Positions 47,006 to 58,500 of a stretch of DNA of 64,000 bases are shown one piece after another (position 1 is the stretch's first letter; every line of letters begins with the position of its first letter). The stretch is from Theropithecus gelada (taxonomy: Eukaryota; Chordata; Mammalia; Primates; Cercopithecidae), in the NCBI RefSeq assembly GCF_003255815.1, contig NC_037672.1:106341262-106405261 (forward strand), written 5' to 3'. The notes under the pieces were generated by a model. The model saw only the letters and a list, made by a program, of their open reading frames with translations. It was not told the DNA's origin and made no database searches. Made by a program: the position numbers and the translations under genes.

Positions 47006-47092
47006 CAACGGGCAGGGTGCATCTAATCCAGGAGCACCCTGTTCTCCTTTCTCCCCTTTAGGGCCCTTTTTGCCTTTCTTTCCCTTTTCCCC
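47006..47092 (-). CDS. COL25A1: COL25A1 alternative C-terminal cassette ending LDAPCPL (87 bp)
   Basis: Twenty-nine codons: eight G-X-Y triplets, starting GEKGKKGKKGPKGEKGEQG and ending GAPGLD, then APCPL. The acceptor is GTATCCACAG (AG at plus 47093-47094) and the donor is GTATGT (GT at 47004-47005). Its end is homologous to that of the exon 485 bp downstream, with an identical APC motif and phase. Both in one mRNA would interrupt the helix, so mutually exclusive use is likely. It is strongly basic (KKGKKGPKG). Confidence 0.85.
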
Positions 47093-47094
47093 CT

Positions 47095-49236
47095 GTGGAT
47101 ACAAGGGTTTAAATAAAAGACAAATTTTATTTGGGGGGAAATAATGGTAATTCAAAAGATGGTTTAGGTAAGAAAATTCTGGAAGGGCATTTACCACTGT
47201 TTTCTGATTTAGGTAAGGCATGATATTATAAAAGCTAATACTTTCAGAGTGACAATGGATTCTGGGCAGGGGCATGTGGGATTTTATTTAAGATACTCAA
47301 CAAGACAGAAGGAGGCTTAAAAGCTGATACATCAGAAGTGCTAACTTAGACCACAATGTCACAGTCATGAATTAGGTGTCTGAGTCACAGATCCTGTGAG
47401 GATGACAGGTATCAAAAGCATTGAAGCCAGCCAGTGGCAGATGAAGTTCAGGGAAATAATGGATACTTCACTCAATTTTCAATACCTGTCACCTTTCTTT
47501 TTTCTAATCCTGTAACAGATGAAAGCTGCATTGAACCAGAGGAAAAGGAAAGAATGTTAACAGTGTCTAGTTCTTTGAAATGTATCCAACTTTATGATTG
47601 ATATTACTTGTGTAACTCTCATTCAAAAATATTCAATGTCTTAAAATATGCTATTTCTTTTAATATTTTTTATATCCTTTTGTTACAGCAAAACATTTTT
47701 TTAAAAGAAACTAAAAGCAAATACTTTCCTTATTAAGTCAGGTAACAAATGTTAAAAGTGCTAATAGTTTGCAGCAATGCCAACTGGAGAAACCGACTTA
47801 TTTATAAACCTAGGGATCTTCTTTAATTCACTCTCTTACTGATCTCATGCCATGTATTTACAATGGTAAATGAGTTTCCAGCTTACTCATAATGTGACAA
47901 AAGCCAAAAAAAAAAAAAAAAAAAAATCTGTTCAGGAGAGGAAAAGCAGCTTGGACTCAGTAAAATGAGGTAGGCAGGATAATTACATAGTGGGAATGTA
48001 GATATGGAAATTAGTATTTAGGAATCAAGGTAAAGGTTGTGGGAAATCTGCATGGATCATAGGGCCAGAGGAATTAAGGAAAGGAGGCAAAAGGAGGAGA
48101 AGGAAGGAATGCACCTCAGCTGTTTTATATTAACATCAATATCTCTGCATATTTATAGACAGGGAGTTAGTGCCGTGCAGAATTCAAAATGCTATACAAT
48201 ACATACTTAAAAAAATGTATTCATTCTGCAATCAGGATGGGAGTTACAATAAAACTGAATAATCTCTGAAGCAAAGCAACATGAATATTGAAAGGTGAAA
48301 AGAGATACACAGAAATATATGAGATGTGCATTCAAATTAATACATTCATTCTGACAGCATGAGCAAAAGCTCTTCATTTATCTCCTGTGTGCCAAAAAGA
48401 TTGCATCAGAAGGCTCAGAATCAAAAACACTTGGATTTCTTGAATATGGGGCAAAGAGACATTCTCTGTGGCTTAGTTGATCATGATCAAAGACAATGAT
48501 GACCCCAGAAGCCAGGGTGAAATGAGAGCAGTTGTGATAGGAAGTAAGATGGGAGGAACATTCAGAAGTAAGTTGGTCACTCACTCAAGATGGATCAACA
48601 TCCATCCTTAATAAATCACTTCAGTACCATGAGATAAAACTGATGGAAACTCATTTGGGTGAGCTTTTCCCTCCCAGAGGGCAGTGGACTCTTCTTCACA
48701 TAGGTGTGTCTGAGACCGGTGTGTTGGGTATTATTACTTTGGAATTCAATTCATTATTTGATTGGTAAATCAACTCAGATTAACCACTCAACAGAAAAAT
48801 GTTGTCATATGAATGTTACTGTGCCAGACTATAGGAATCATTTTTCAGTAATATTTTAGTGAGCCTCAAGCTTTACGGAAAAGAAACACTACAGTATGAA
48901 GAATAACGTGCCAATGTTATTATTAGTCAGCATTGTTTTGTAACATGTACTGATTCCCCATGCAATACAAAACCATGTCATTGTGGGTATGAGTACATGA
49001 GAGTTCTTGATAACTTTTATTTCCCATGTCAAATAATTATATACATGAATTATTCTCATTTAGAATCAATTTTTGTAAATTTAAAACTTCTAATCATGGA
49101 AGCTGAACATGGAAATATTTTGTATGGGTGATTAACATTATTCTGAGGATCAAGTTTCTAGCTTTTATGCTTTCCTATGCTGTAATGCTGGTAATTTCTT
49201 TCTCGTAAACATGAGTATCCTCCTAATGGTATTTTA
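47095..49236 (-). other. COL25A1: COL25A1 intron, Alu-free part
   Basis: Non-repetitive AT-rich intron sequence with an A run at about 47908-47926. No G-X-Y exon is found. Confidence 0.6.
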
Positions 49237-49533
49237 TTTTATTTTTTTTTGAGACAGGGTCTCACTCTTGTTGCCCAGGCTGGAGTGCAATGGCATGATC
49301 TTGGCTCACTGCAACCTCCGCCTCCGGGGTTCAAGCGATTCTCCTGCCTCAGCCTCCCAACTAGCTGGGATTATAGGCACCCACCACCACCCCCAGCTAA
49401 TTTTTGTATTTTTAGTAGAGACAGGGTTTTGTCATGTTAGCCAGGCTGGTCTCAAACTCCTGACCTCAAGTGATCCACCCGTCTCAGCCTCCTAAAGTGT
49501 TGGGATTACAGGAGTGAGCCACCGCGCCCGGCA
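49237..49533 (-). repeat. Alu (S-like), sense to COL25A1
   Basis: Full-length Alu in an intron, in the gene's own orientation. Confidence 0.9.
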
Positions 49534-49595
49534 GTAATATGTTTTTGCGTGATTAAGATTTTAGACTCATATAACCATTAGGTAAATATAAAATG

Positions 49596-49596
<1 letters not shown>

Positions 49597-49648
<52 letters not shown>
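49597..49648. repeat. (TA)n microsatellite
   Basis: About 25 uninterrupted TA units between two Alus. Confidence 0.92.
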
Positions 49649-49650
<2 letters not shown>

Positions 49651-49651
<1 letters not shown>

Positions 49652-49955
49652 TTTGAGTTTTTTTAGAGCCAGAGTTTTGTTCTGTCACCCAGGCTAAAGT
49701 ACAGTGGTGTGAGCATAGCTCACTACAGCCTCGAACTCTTGAGTTCAAGTGATCTTCCCACCTCAGCTTCTGGAGTACCTGGGACTACAGGTACACACCA
49801 CCATGCCCCACCATATTTTTTTATTTTTTAGCAGAGCTGGGAGTCTCACTAGAGATGGGTTGCCCAGGCTAGTGTTAAACTCTATGCCTTAAGCAGTTCT
49901 CCTACCTTGGACTCTCAAAGCACTGGGATTATAGGCATGAACCACTGCACCCAGC
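49651..49955 (-). repeat. Alu (J-like)
   Basis: Strongly diverged Alu with a small internal rearrangement (CTCACTAGAGATGGG). Confidence 0.85.
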
Positions 49956-50069
49956 CACATATCATCTTTAAAAGACACTCATCTTGGGCTGAAAGCTTAT
50001 ATGCACAATTTATCTCAAAACACATATATTTTATAGTCAGAATTTATAATTCAGAATAAAAGAATTTTT

Positions 50070-50205
50070 TATACCTCAGTTTTCTTGTTTGTGAAGTGGG
50101 GAAAATAATGCCAACTTCGGGGGTTGTTATGAGGATTAAAAGACTTATCATATGTAAAGCCCTTGGGAAAGCACATAATGCTCAGTAAATGTGATGATAC
50201 TGGTG
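50070..50205 (+). repeat. MIR fragment
   Basis: It contains 'tttgtgaagtggggaaaata', 'gttgttatgaggattaaaag' and 'atgctcagtaaatgtgatg'. Confidence 0.7.
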
Positions 50206-50599
50206 ATGATGACGGGGCTTTCAGATAACCACTTACGCGGGCTGTCTTACCAACGGGTGGGGGGAAAGTCTAAGCAATGCTTAAGGCCTAAAACTTACAC
50301 CACAAGCTTAATAATCTTCTTTCTTTGACAACTCTCATTTAGCCTTGCTTGTCAACAGCTATGAAGGTCACTGTCCAAGAGACTTGATAGGGTTAAAGAG
50401 AGCAGGGACAAATTAACCTGAGAAATATAACAGGTTTAAATTTGTACTGTGAAATATAGTTTCAGCCACTTTAAGATTTTCACTATTCTATTGAGGGATT
50501 GAGTTTTTGATGGCTTCTTTTGTTGTGTCCAACGTAAAAAATTCTCCTTAGATCTACTACCAGGTAAAAGACCCAAGCAAAATACTGAGAAAGGAGTGG

Positions 50600-50718
50600 T
50601 GGGGGAAGAGAGAGAGAGAGAGAAGGATGGAGGGAGGGAGGGAAGGAGAGAAAAGAAACAGAGGAGAGGAAAGGAGGGAAGGGAGGAGAAAAGAACAAAG
50701 GAGAAGAAAGGAAAAAAT
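50600..50718. repeat. Polypurine (GA-rich) tract
   Basis: Nearly 120 bp almost entirely A and G on the plus strand, including (GA)n, (GGA)n and (GGGA)n. Pyrimidines interrupt it at only a few positions. The long frame through it is a composition artefact. Confidence 0.88.
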
Positions 50719-51404
50719 GGCTTTTAAAATCCATAATCCAAACTTTTCTTTTCAAGTCACAAAACCATATTGCCTGATATTGGCTCCTAAAGACCATGGA
50801 GCTGCTGGTTCAGAGATAGAACTTCAAAATCAACCTCATAAAATACACCAATATCTCCGTTTTAAAAATCCCTGTTGCTCTGAACCTGAAAGTGGCAAGT
50901 CCTAGTCCTGCGTAGTGAACTTACTGTAGTTTATCAGTCACACTGCTTCTCCTCCATTTTCAAATAAAAAATATCAAGGTACAAAACATATCTCCATTTC
51001 TCTACTGGCAAGTAGTGAAGACAAGTGAGATGCTGGCTTTGCAGGGTTCAATGAGCTCTGCCAAATACCATTGCAGATTTGTGCCATTTAATTTTACTTT
51101 TTAAAATAATTTTTTTCAAAAATCCTTTACTTTTCAATAAATTGGTGTCAGGTGGTTGAAAAACTGTAGCTTGAATATCTGGGGATAATAATTTTTTCTT
51201 CTATGCCAGGCAGTGCCCTTACTCTGGCAGCACAGACTTCTTCATTCCTCTCTGAAGACCTGATTCCTTAAATCAGGCATCAGTATGTTTTTGGAGCACA
51301 GGATAGAAAAAGATTAAGTGTCAAATGGAATCACACAAGCTGAACAGCAAAGCAGACAGCAGGAGAAGAATCAAACAAGGTATATGCTGGGATGGAGAGG
51401 TTAC

Positions 51405-51458
51405 CTTTTCTCCCTTTTCTCCTAGATCGCCCTTCTCACCCCGTGGACCAGGGAAGCC
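51405..51458 (-). CDS. COL25A1: COL25A1 exon GFPGPRGEKGDLGEKGEK (54 bp)
   Basis: Eighteen codons, rich in the charged GEK triplets of the last collagenous domain. The acceptor is ATCTTACAG (AG at plus 51459-51460) and the donor is GTAACC (GT at 51403-51404). It can splice in frame to either of the two C-terminal cassettes. Confidence 0.93.
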
Positions 51459-51704
51459 CTGTAAGATAAAAAGCAAACCAAAAAGATCTATTGGTGTAAT
51501 AGTGGCAAAATCATCTAGAAACAAATATTTTAGGATTTTACATTTCTGAACTTAAATATAACACAAAATGGCTCACCAGTCTTAAGACTGGTGAGATAAT
51601 AAAGCAGTGCTTAGAAATGTAAGTTTTCTAATGTCTCAATTATCTATACACAACAGGTTGCTTGCTTTTTCTTTTAAGACATAGAGAGTAGAAAGAATAT
51701 CAGG

Positions 51705-51905
51705 ATACTAGTTTGAATTCTTGGAAGTTCACTGATTTGTGCAGATTTGGGCAAATCACTTACCTCTCTGCACTTTAGTCCCTTGACTGTAAAATGGGGT
51801 TAATGATATCCACCAGACAGCTGTTGTGAATGTTAAATGTGGTGATGCACTACAAAGTACCAGAATGATGCCTGCCCATAACAGGTGCTCATAAACAGTA
51901 ACTAG
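51705..51905 (+). repeat. MIR
   Basis: Clear MIR order: 'gatttgggcaaatcacttac', 'tgactgtaaaatggggttaa', 'gttgtgaatgttaaatg' and 'acaggtgctcataaaca'. Confidence 0.75.
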
Positions 51906-52421
51906 TATTTGTATTACTTTTGGTATTCTCATTATTCATGTAATACAGGATGAGCAGTGATTGTGTCTAGAGGCATTTGCTTTTGACATTCTCTATTTTC
52001 ACAGAAACATATTAGCATAAGATATATAGGGACTAAATGCTAAAGGAAAAAAATACTGCCTAACTGCTTTGAGGAAAAAAACATATCATTCTGTAAGGAT
52101 AGCATGTGAGAAGTATGTTGATTTTATGCATATTTTTCATAAATAGGTCATACTGATGTTAAGAGTATCCTCAACTTGGGAAAGTATTTTGAAGTGCCAC
52201 TATCCACTACTAGTTATTAATTTTATACAAGATAATTGTGGTTTTTTGCTTTTCTGTTTTATCTCATGCAAACACTACTGTATATTGCTGTTTACATGCA
52301 CAGCAATATATGTTCTATACATACCTATATGCACAGAAAATAAGTATTCTTTTTGTTATTGATGATGGAGACCATCAACATCTATTATAATAGGATGATG
52401 TTTATTGTACTTATTACTTAC

Positions 52422-52448
52422 ATCAAGACCAGGCTCTCCATCTTTCCC
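52422..52448 (-). CDS. COL25A1: COL25A1 microexon GKDGEPGLD (27 bp)
   Basis: Nine codons form three G-X-Y triplets. The acceptor is TTTGGCAG (AG at plus 52449-52450) and the donor is GTAAGT (GT at 52420-52421). It is too short for ordinary ORF detection and is recognised from splice sites and the collagen XXV order. Confidence 0.9.
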
Positions 52449-52584
52449 CTGCCAAAGAACCATAGTAGCTACATTAGTGTTTCTAAGTTTTATGAATAGA
52501 TTATAGATTTATTTAAGGCTGTCTGAACATGCAACACTAGTACTAGAACAACTACTTCAGAAATGTGAAAAAGATTCTCATTTG

Positions 52585-52884
52585 GATTAGTGACTGTTAG
52601 TGTTGCAGTTAAGTGTCATGAAAATTTTATATGATATATTGGGTTAAAGAGACTAATATTCTGCTGGTGTTTAAGGCTTGGTAGCTAAGTTATCAGTCCA
52701 GGAGTTACACTGAAAGCAAAAATACTGTTTAGTTGATTAGTGACTGTTAGTGTTAAAGTTAAGGGTCATGAAAATTTTATATGATATATTGGGTTAAATA
52801 GACTAATATTCTGCTGGTGTTTAAACCTTAGTATCTAAGTTACCAGTCCAGGAGTTAAGTTAAAAGCAAAAATACTGTTTAGTT
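52585..52884. repeat. 150-bp tandem duplication in COL25A1 intron
   Basis: Units 52585-52734 and 52735-52884 align without gaps, with about 13 differences (near 91% identity by eye). The unit starts GATTAGTGACTGTTAGTG and ends ACTGTTTAGTT. It matches no repeat family I know. Confidence 0.92.
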
Positions 52885-53484
52885 GAATTAAAAACATACC
52901 AGCACTAATAGAGGATATGAATCAATGCTACTTTAATTCGATAACTTAGTAGTTAGCTCACAAATGAGTAAAGAATGTAGAAATACAGTTTTAATTTGGC
53001 TAGATGTGCATACCATGTACGAAGGGTGTGAAGATTGCAACTGAAAAGCTGTCTTTAAGTAAGCTTTGTAAATGAATAATCCCCAAATATTTTTTTAAAA
53101 GTCGTAAGACTGTTAGGCAAGAATGATAAATTCACTCCCATGGTGCAGATTATCATGGTGATGACCCTATTGTGTCATAGTATGAATCCATCCAAAGTTC
53201 ACGAAAGGCTACTTTGATTCCATCAATTAGATTTTGAAACCTATTTCAAAATCAGCATCTTTTTTTTTTTTTTTTTAGCACTGAGGTAATCATGGACTAT
53301 GTTTGTTATTTCAATTCATAAAAAGCATGTAGGAGATATGGAAAGGTTAAAACCCTTAATGCAACATACGCTTCTACTGTCATCCTACCCTATCTTAATG
53401 AATCAATTATAATCATTCCCAAGATGATATTTTTAAAGCAAATCAGAGGTCTCAATATGAATTCTGTGTAATTAAGAATTTTCA

Positions 53485-53798
53485 GGCCAGGCGCAGTGTC
53501 TCATGCCTATAAATCGAGCACTTTGAGAGGCCGAGAAGGGCAGATCACTTGAGGTCAGGAGTTTGAGACCAGCCTGGCCAACATAGTGAAACCCCATCTC
53601 TACTAAAAATACAAAAATTAGCTGGGCGTGGTGGCACACATCTGTAATCCCAGCTACTCGGGAGGCTGAGGCAGGAGAATCGCTTGAACCTGGGAGGTGG
53701 AGGTCGCAGTGAGCCAAGATCATGCCACTGCACTCCAGCCTGGGCAAAAGAGCAAGACTCCATCTCAAATAATAATAATAATAATTATTATTATTATT
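53485..53798 (+). repeat. Alu (S-like) with (AAT/ATT) tail
   Basis: Forward Alu flanked by a short target duplication ATTTTCA at 53478-53484 and 53799-53805. Its tail has become an AAT/ATT palindrome. Confidence 0.9.
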
Positions 53799-53802
53799 AT
53801 TT
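53768..53802. repeat. (AAT)6(ATT)6 palindromic microsatellite
   Basis: Six AAT units are followed directly by ATT units, giving a self-complementary tract of about 35 bp. Confidence 0.9.
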
Positions 53803-54361
53803 TCAGAAGACAGAACATTATCAATGTTCTATGTTCTGAAGATCATTTGTCATCATAGTAATTTAGAAAGTCAGAAACATCAAGTCGTCATAAATATCAA
53901 TGTAATTTGGGGAATACTTTTTACTAGCAAGAGTCATTTTAGTAAATAGTCTATAGGAACAGATAAAGTCTGAAGAAGGCTGTTTTCAATGAAGCTTCTA
54001 CAGCCATTTTTGGATCCAGTGACCTTCCAAGGAAGTACCAGTTATGAGTATCCAGTCAGATGACGTAGGGAGGGCATCTTCTGACAGGATCCTGTTCTCG
54101 GGTTAATAGTTTATTCTAGAGACAGACTCTGATCCTGTCAATCTCGTGAAGTGCCTGGATATGTGTCTGTACATGATAAGAGGGTGAGATACTGAATATG
54201 ACCTATTTGTGAAGGACATGGAATTACTGGATTTATAGGTAATGAGTGGATTGCTGTTTCTTCTCTAACATTAGTCTGCCACAAGGGAAGGGTTAACCGT
54301 GTCAGTGACTGGTCATCTATGCATGCGGAAGGTGGGGATGTGCATGTGACCGGGAACTCAC

Positions 54362-54415
54362 AGGCAGCCCATAGGGCCCTCTTGGTCCAGGCTCTCCCAT
54401 AGCTCCTTTTTCACC
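54362..54415 (-). CDS. COL25A1: COL25A1 exon GEKGAMGEPGPRGPYGLP (54 bp)
   Basis: Eighteen codons with an uninterrupted G-X-Y pattern. The acceptor is TTCATTTTAG (AG at plus 54416-54417) and the donor is GTGAGT (GT at 54360-54361). Confidence 0.93.
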
Positions 54416-54765
54416 CTAAAATGAAAAGTAGAAAGTTCAAATCATACACACACACCCACATTCACACACTTCCTCTCATGCCCTATGTCTAAAGCCTCTA
54501 TTTCAAGGACCATTCTATGAAAATCTCAAAGATTTAGGCTCTTACAGAGTCACTGCCAGTGATATTTGGAAAGTAATCCACAGTAGCATCTTTTGCTAAA
54601 TCACCTTTGAAAGAGGGGCAGCACAAGATTGCCGCTGGCCAGCTGTGCAAAAGCATTTGCATATCTCAGATGCTGTACTTGGGTTTTTTTTGGCATTAGT
54701 ATGAAGCATTTATTTGTTACTAATTATTTTGTTAGCACCTTTAAATGTAAGAATAAAGTGCCATT

Positions 54766-55056
54766 CTTTTTTGAGACAGGGTCTCCCTCTTTCATCCAGG
54801 CTGGAGTGTAGTGGTATGATTACGGCTCACTGAAACCTTAAACTACTGGGCCTGAGCGATCCTCCCACCTCGACCTCCTGAGTAGCTGGGACTACAGGCA
54901 AGCACCACTATGCCCAGGTAGTTTTTAAATTATTTGTAGTGATGGAGGTCTTACTATGTTGTCCAGGCTGGTCTTGAACTCTGGGGCCTCAAGCAATCCT
55001 CCCACCTTGGACTCCCAAAGTGTTGGGATTACAGGCTTGAACCACAGTGCCTGGCC
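54766..55056 (-). repeat. Alu (J-like)
   Basis: Diverged full-length reverse Alu. Confidence 0.88.
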
Positions 55057-55069
55057 TGAAATGCCTTTT

Positions 55070-55318
55070 CTTCTATCAAAAAACAATTATTCAGGGAAGC
55101 CCTTCCTTGATTGCCCACTTCCTACCACCAGCTATATTTTATTTCACAGCCCTTAGACACCAGAAGATGCATAAAGTTCGTGACCTGCTTATTCTCTGCT
55201 ACCCTCACTAGAATACACACATGAAGGTTCTGGGGCCTCTAGCTTTGTTGTTCCCTATAGCATCCTCATAGCTTAGAATAGTGTTAGGCACATCAGGAAG
55301 TGTTTGTTGAATGAATGA
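55070..55318 (+). repeat. L2 3'-end fragment
   Basis: It contains 'ggaagcccttccttgattgc', 'gtgttaggcacatcaggaag' and 'tgtttgttgaatgaatga', the L2 3' pattern. Confidence 0.7.
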
Positions 55319-55385
55319 GTCAAAGCAGATCTATATAATCATGTACACAGTTTGCTTCCTTTCTGAAAAAGAGGATTTATGTATT

Positions 55386-55688
55386 TTTTATGTATTTTTT
55401 ATTCTGAGACACAGTCTTGCTCTGTTGCCCAGGCTAGAGTATAGTGGCACAATCTCGGCTCACTGCAACCTCCACATCCCGGGTTCAAGCAATTCTCCTG
55501 CCTCAGCCTCCCGAGTAGCTGGAATTACAGGCGCCTGTCACCACGCCTGGCCAATTTTTGTATTTTTAGTAGAGACGGGGTTTCACCATGTTGGCCAGGC
55601 TGGTCTGGAAGTCCTGTCTTCAGGTGATCCACCCACCTGAGCCTCCCAAAGTGCTGGGATTACAGAGGTGAGCCACCGTGCCTGGCCT
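55386..55688 (-). repeat. Alu (S-like)
   Basis: Full-length reverse Alu with an ATTTTTT-type tail. Confidence 0.9.
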
Positions 55689-56481
55689 GAAAAAAAAGGG
55701 TTTAAAAACTTTCAACCCCTCTGAATGCTAGATAAGGTAGGTATATGTTATCTTCCTCACTTTCTCTCCAAGTGCTTATTTAAATAGAATAGCTTTCCCC
55801 ATCTTACATGATATTCTTGAATGCTTATAAAGAATAAGTATTATTGGAGGTAATCTTGTGAATAGAATAATTGTGATGTTAAAGAAAGGGATGTTCTGTA
55901 TTTCAAATGGTGTTTTCTGCTGCTGCCATCTCCAAATTGAAGTGTTTGTCAGTATTTAGTATGAAAACTTCAGGAGTAATGGTGATTTTATATAAGTAGC
56001 CAAACAGAAAATCTTATCTCCTTTTATCATACCCCTGAAGGAGTTTAAAGGTTAGCAAATCTTTTTTCTTGGCAAAACACCAGGTTCAGCTGATAACAGT
56101 GCCTGCAGAGCTACCTGATATGCCTGTGTTTCTCCAGATTCCCATGTGAGCAAATTTCAGGTCCCTGTTGGCATTTTCTTTATCTAAATTTGAGGGGTCA
56201 GTGGAACTAATTAACACTGTCACCTACAGGCAATATGGTACAGGTGAGATTACTGAAAATAAATATGATAAAAGCTTAAACTTTTTATTCATTATTACTT
56301 TATGGTTATTACTAAAGCAGAAGCAATTGCACTCAGCACAGTGGCCAGATTTTAAATGAAACATTAAACATTTTTTTAAGAAGGGAATTTTCTTAACTTG
56401 TTAAGAGACACCTATAAAAAATATCTACAGCATAGGACTTAATAGTGAAATATCAAAAACAATCCCTTTAAGAATGGAGCA
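55689..56481 (-). other. COL25A1: COL25A1 intron, no feature seen
   Basis: Unique-looking intronic sequence without a supported exon. Confidence 0.4.
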
Positions 56482-56615
56482 AGGGATGGGTGCAGTGGCT
56501 TATGCCTGTAATACCAGCACTTTGGGAGTTCAAGGCAGGAGGATCATTTGAGGCCAGGAGTTTGAGACCAGCCTGGGGACCAAGGTAAGACCCTATCTCT
56601 AAAAAAACAACCAAA
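56482..56615 (+). repeat. Alu left-monomer fragment (FLAM-like)
   Basis: Only the left arm is present, ending in an A-rich tail, as in a free left Alu monomer or a truncated Alu. Confidence 0.8.
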
Positions 56616-56632
56616 CAAAGGAACTAGTAAGA

Positions 56633-56762
56633 TGTGTGTGTGTAAGTCTGTGTCTGTCTGTCTGTCTCTCTGTCTGTCTGTCTATCTATCTATCTATCAT
56701 CTATCTAATCTATCTCTCTGTGTGTGTGTGTGTGTGTGTGCGCGTGCGCATGCACGCACGTG
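56633..56762. repeat. Compound (TG)(TCTG)(TATC)(TG)(CG) microsatellite
   Basis: About 130 bp of TCTG, TATC and TG units, ending in alternating purine/pyrimidine TGCGCGTGCGCATGCACGC. Confidence 0.92.
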
Positions 56763-58279
56763 TAGTGGGAGGTGAGGGTTTTAAGGAAAGATCCACATAA
56801 ACTGGACTGTGTCTAGTTTGAAATAACTGAAAAAATTCCACAGATTAGAATGGGTCTAATTGGAAAAATCTCCATAGATTATTTTGATATAACCATTCCC
56901 TTCTCCGCTGAGAATCTTGGCTTTGTCTTATTCTTAAAACAAATATACTATGGCTTATTTGAATAAAGCTGTCACTAAAACAGGTGTCTGTGAAACTCCT
57001 CTTCTAGAACAGCCCACCCCCAATAATTACTTCAAGCTATTAACGACAATTCCATTTCTCTTGCCAGTGACTGCCTCAGAAGTGGACAGCTGACCCAGTG
57101 CTGGCAAATGAGGTGTCAGGGGCATCAGCCAGGAAGCTCTGGGGAAGCTTCCTCTCTGCTCGGGAAGAGACATGGGGGTAGTCTCTCCGTTCTCTGCTGG
57201 TGTCTCACTAGAGAGGATGCTTGGACCACTGTGCCCAGCTTGTCTATGGTCAGAAGACAAAGCCAACATGTGGAAAAGGGCTCCCAAGCAAAACCTAGAG
57301 TCCTCCTTTGAATATTTTCTTATATAAAATAATGTATTTCTTTATTGTGTAAGCCATTTTGAATTTGGGTTCTGTCACTTAGAGCCAAAAAGCATTCTAA
57401 TGATTCCAGCTTGAAAGCTTTTAGGAATGAAATATTAACACAGGGATTTGAATGTGCAACTCCTTTTCCTGGATTAAGCAATTCCAAAAGTATTTTTCAA
57501 CCTCTCAAGCTTAATACACTTTATAGAGTTCCAAAACCAAATGAAGAAATCAGCTAAGGTAGGGAGGATCAGGTGCTTGCAGAGTGGAATATTAATGCTG
57601 TCAGTCGTACACTTGAAAATGTTTGAATAACATTGCCTGTCAAATGCATGGTTTCTTTTAGGTTGTTCTAATTTCATTTGGGTTCTTTAATTTGCACGTC
57701 AACACTGAGGCATTATCCTAGAACACCTCCCTTTGCTGATTCTGACTTCTTTAAAATTTGAAACTTTTTCGAGAGAATCCAGATGGCGCCTCCATCAATT
57801 AACTCTGAGAATCACACTCCAGTTCAGCACTTCCAGTGAGGGGCACTTGGAGAGTACTGATATATGATCCAGTTAAGATAGTTAACATCCTGAGTAAATA
57901 CAACAGTAACACTTTACACTGCACACCATTTGACTGAAACTATGCCTTCAAATTCTTAGCAATTTCATTTGCTCTTCTGGTTAATTCTGCTCCAGCACTG
58001 AGACCTGATACTCTTGTGACATTGTGGAGCTATCGGAAGTAGCAGCTGATTTACCACATGGTAAACCCTCTTGAGCCCCAGGGCATTCTGCCAAAAGACT
58101 GCCTGAGATTTGCTGCTCCATTTTTAGTACATGGGCTGGGTTTCTTCATACAATGCTTGAAAGCCAATATGCGTCAGCAGCGTTGAGGCTTTTTAGCTTT
58201 TAAATATTTTTAATTAAGATGGTCTTCAGAAGTCATTGGTTTGATCTTAGAAATATGACAATTGCACATTCAGATTATA
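56763..58279 (-). other. COL25A1: COL25A1 intron, mostly unassigned
   Basis: 57000-57410 ends with 'ttgtgtaagccattttgaat' and 'gggttctgtcacttagagcc', which resembles the end of an ancient LTR or DNA transposon. The rest shows nothing. Confidence 0.35.
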
Positions 58280-58500
58280 CGTTCCCTTAGAACTCATCTC
58301 TTTCTACAAGCATTCTTGGATAAAGCCGATCTTCATCACTGTACAGCTTGTACTATTTGTATTATTTTGGCCTCATTCTCTGGTTATTTCCTGCATGCCT
58401 TTTTTCTTTCTCTGCAATTAGATTGTAAACTCTTCTAGGTCAAGAAGAATAGCTGCTTTTTTTTTGCAGCATTCAGTATATATTAATAAATATTGATAAA
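58280..58500 (+). repeat. L2 3'-end-like fragment
   Basis: It contains 'tagattgtaaactcttctag' and 'cagcattcagtatatattaa', in the L2 3' order. Confidence 0.55.

Noticed and set aside
50627..50905. 92-codon frame rich in E, R, G and K
   Set aside because: A composition artefact of the polypurine tract.
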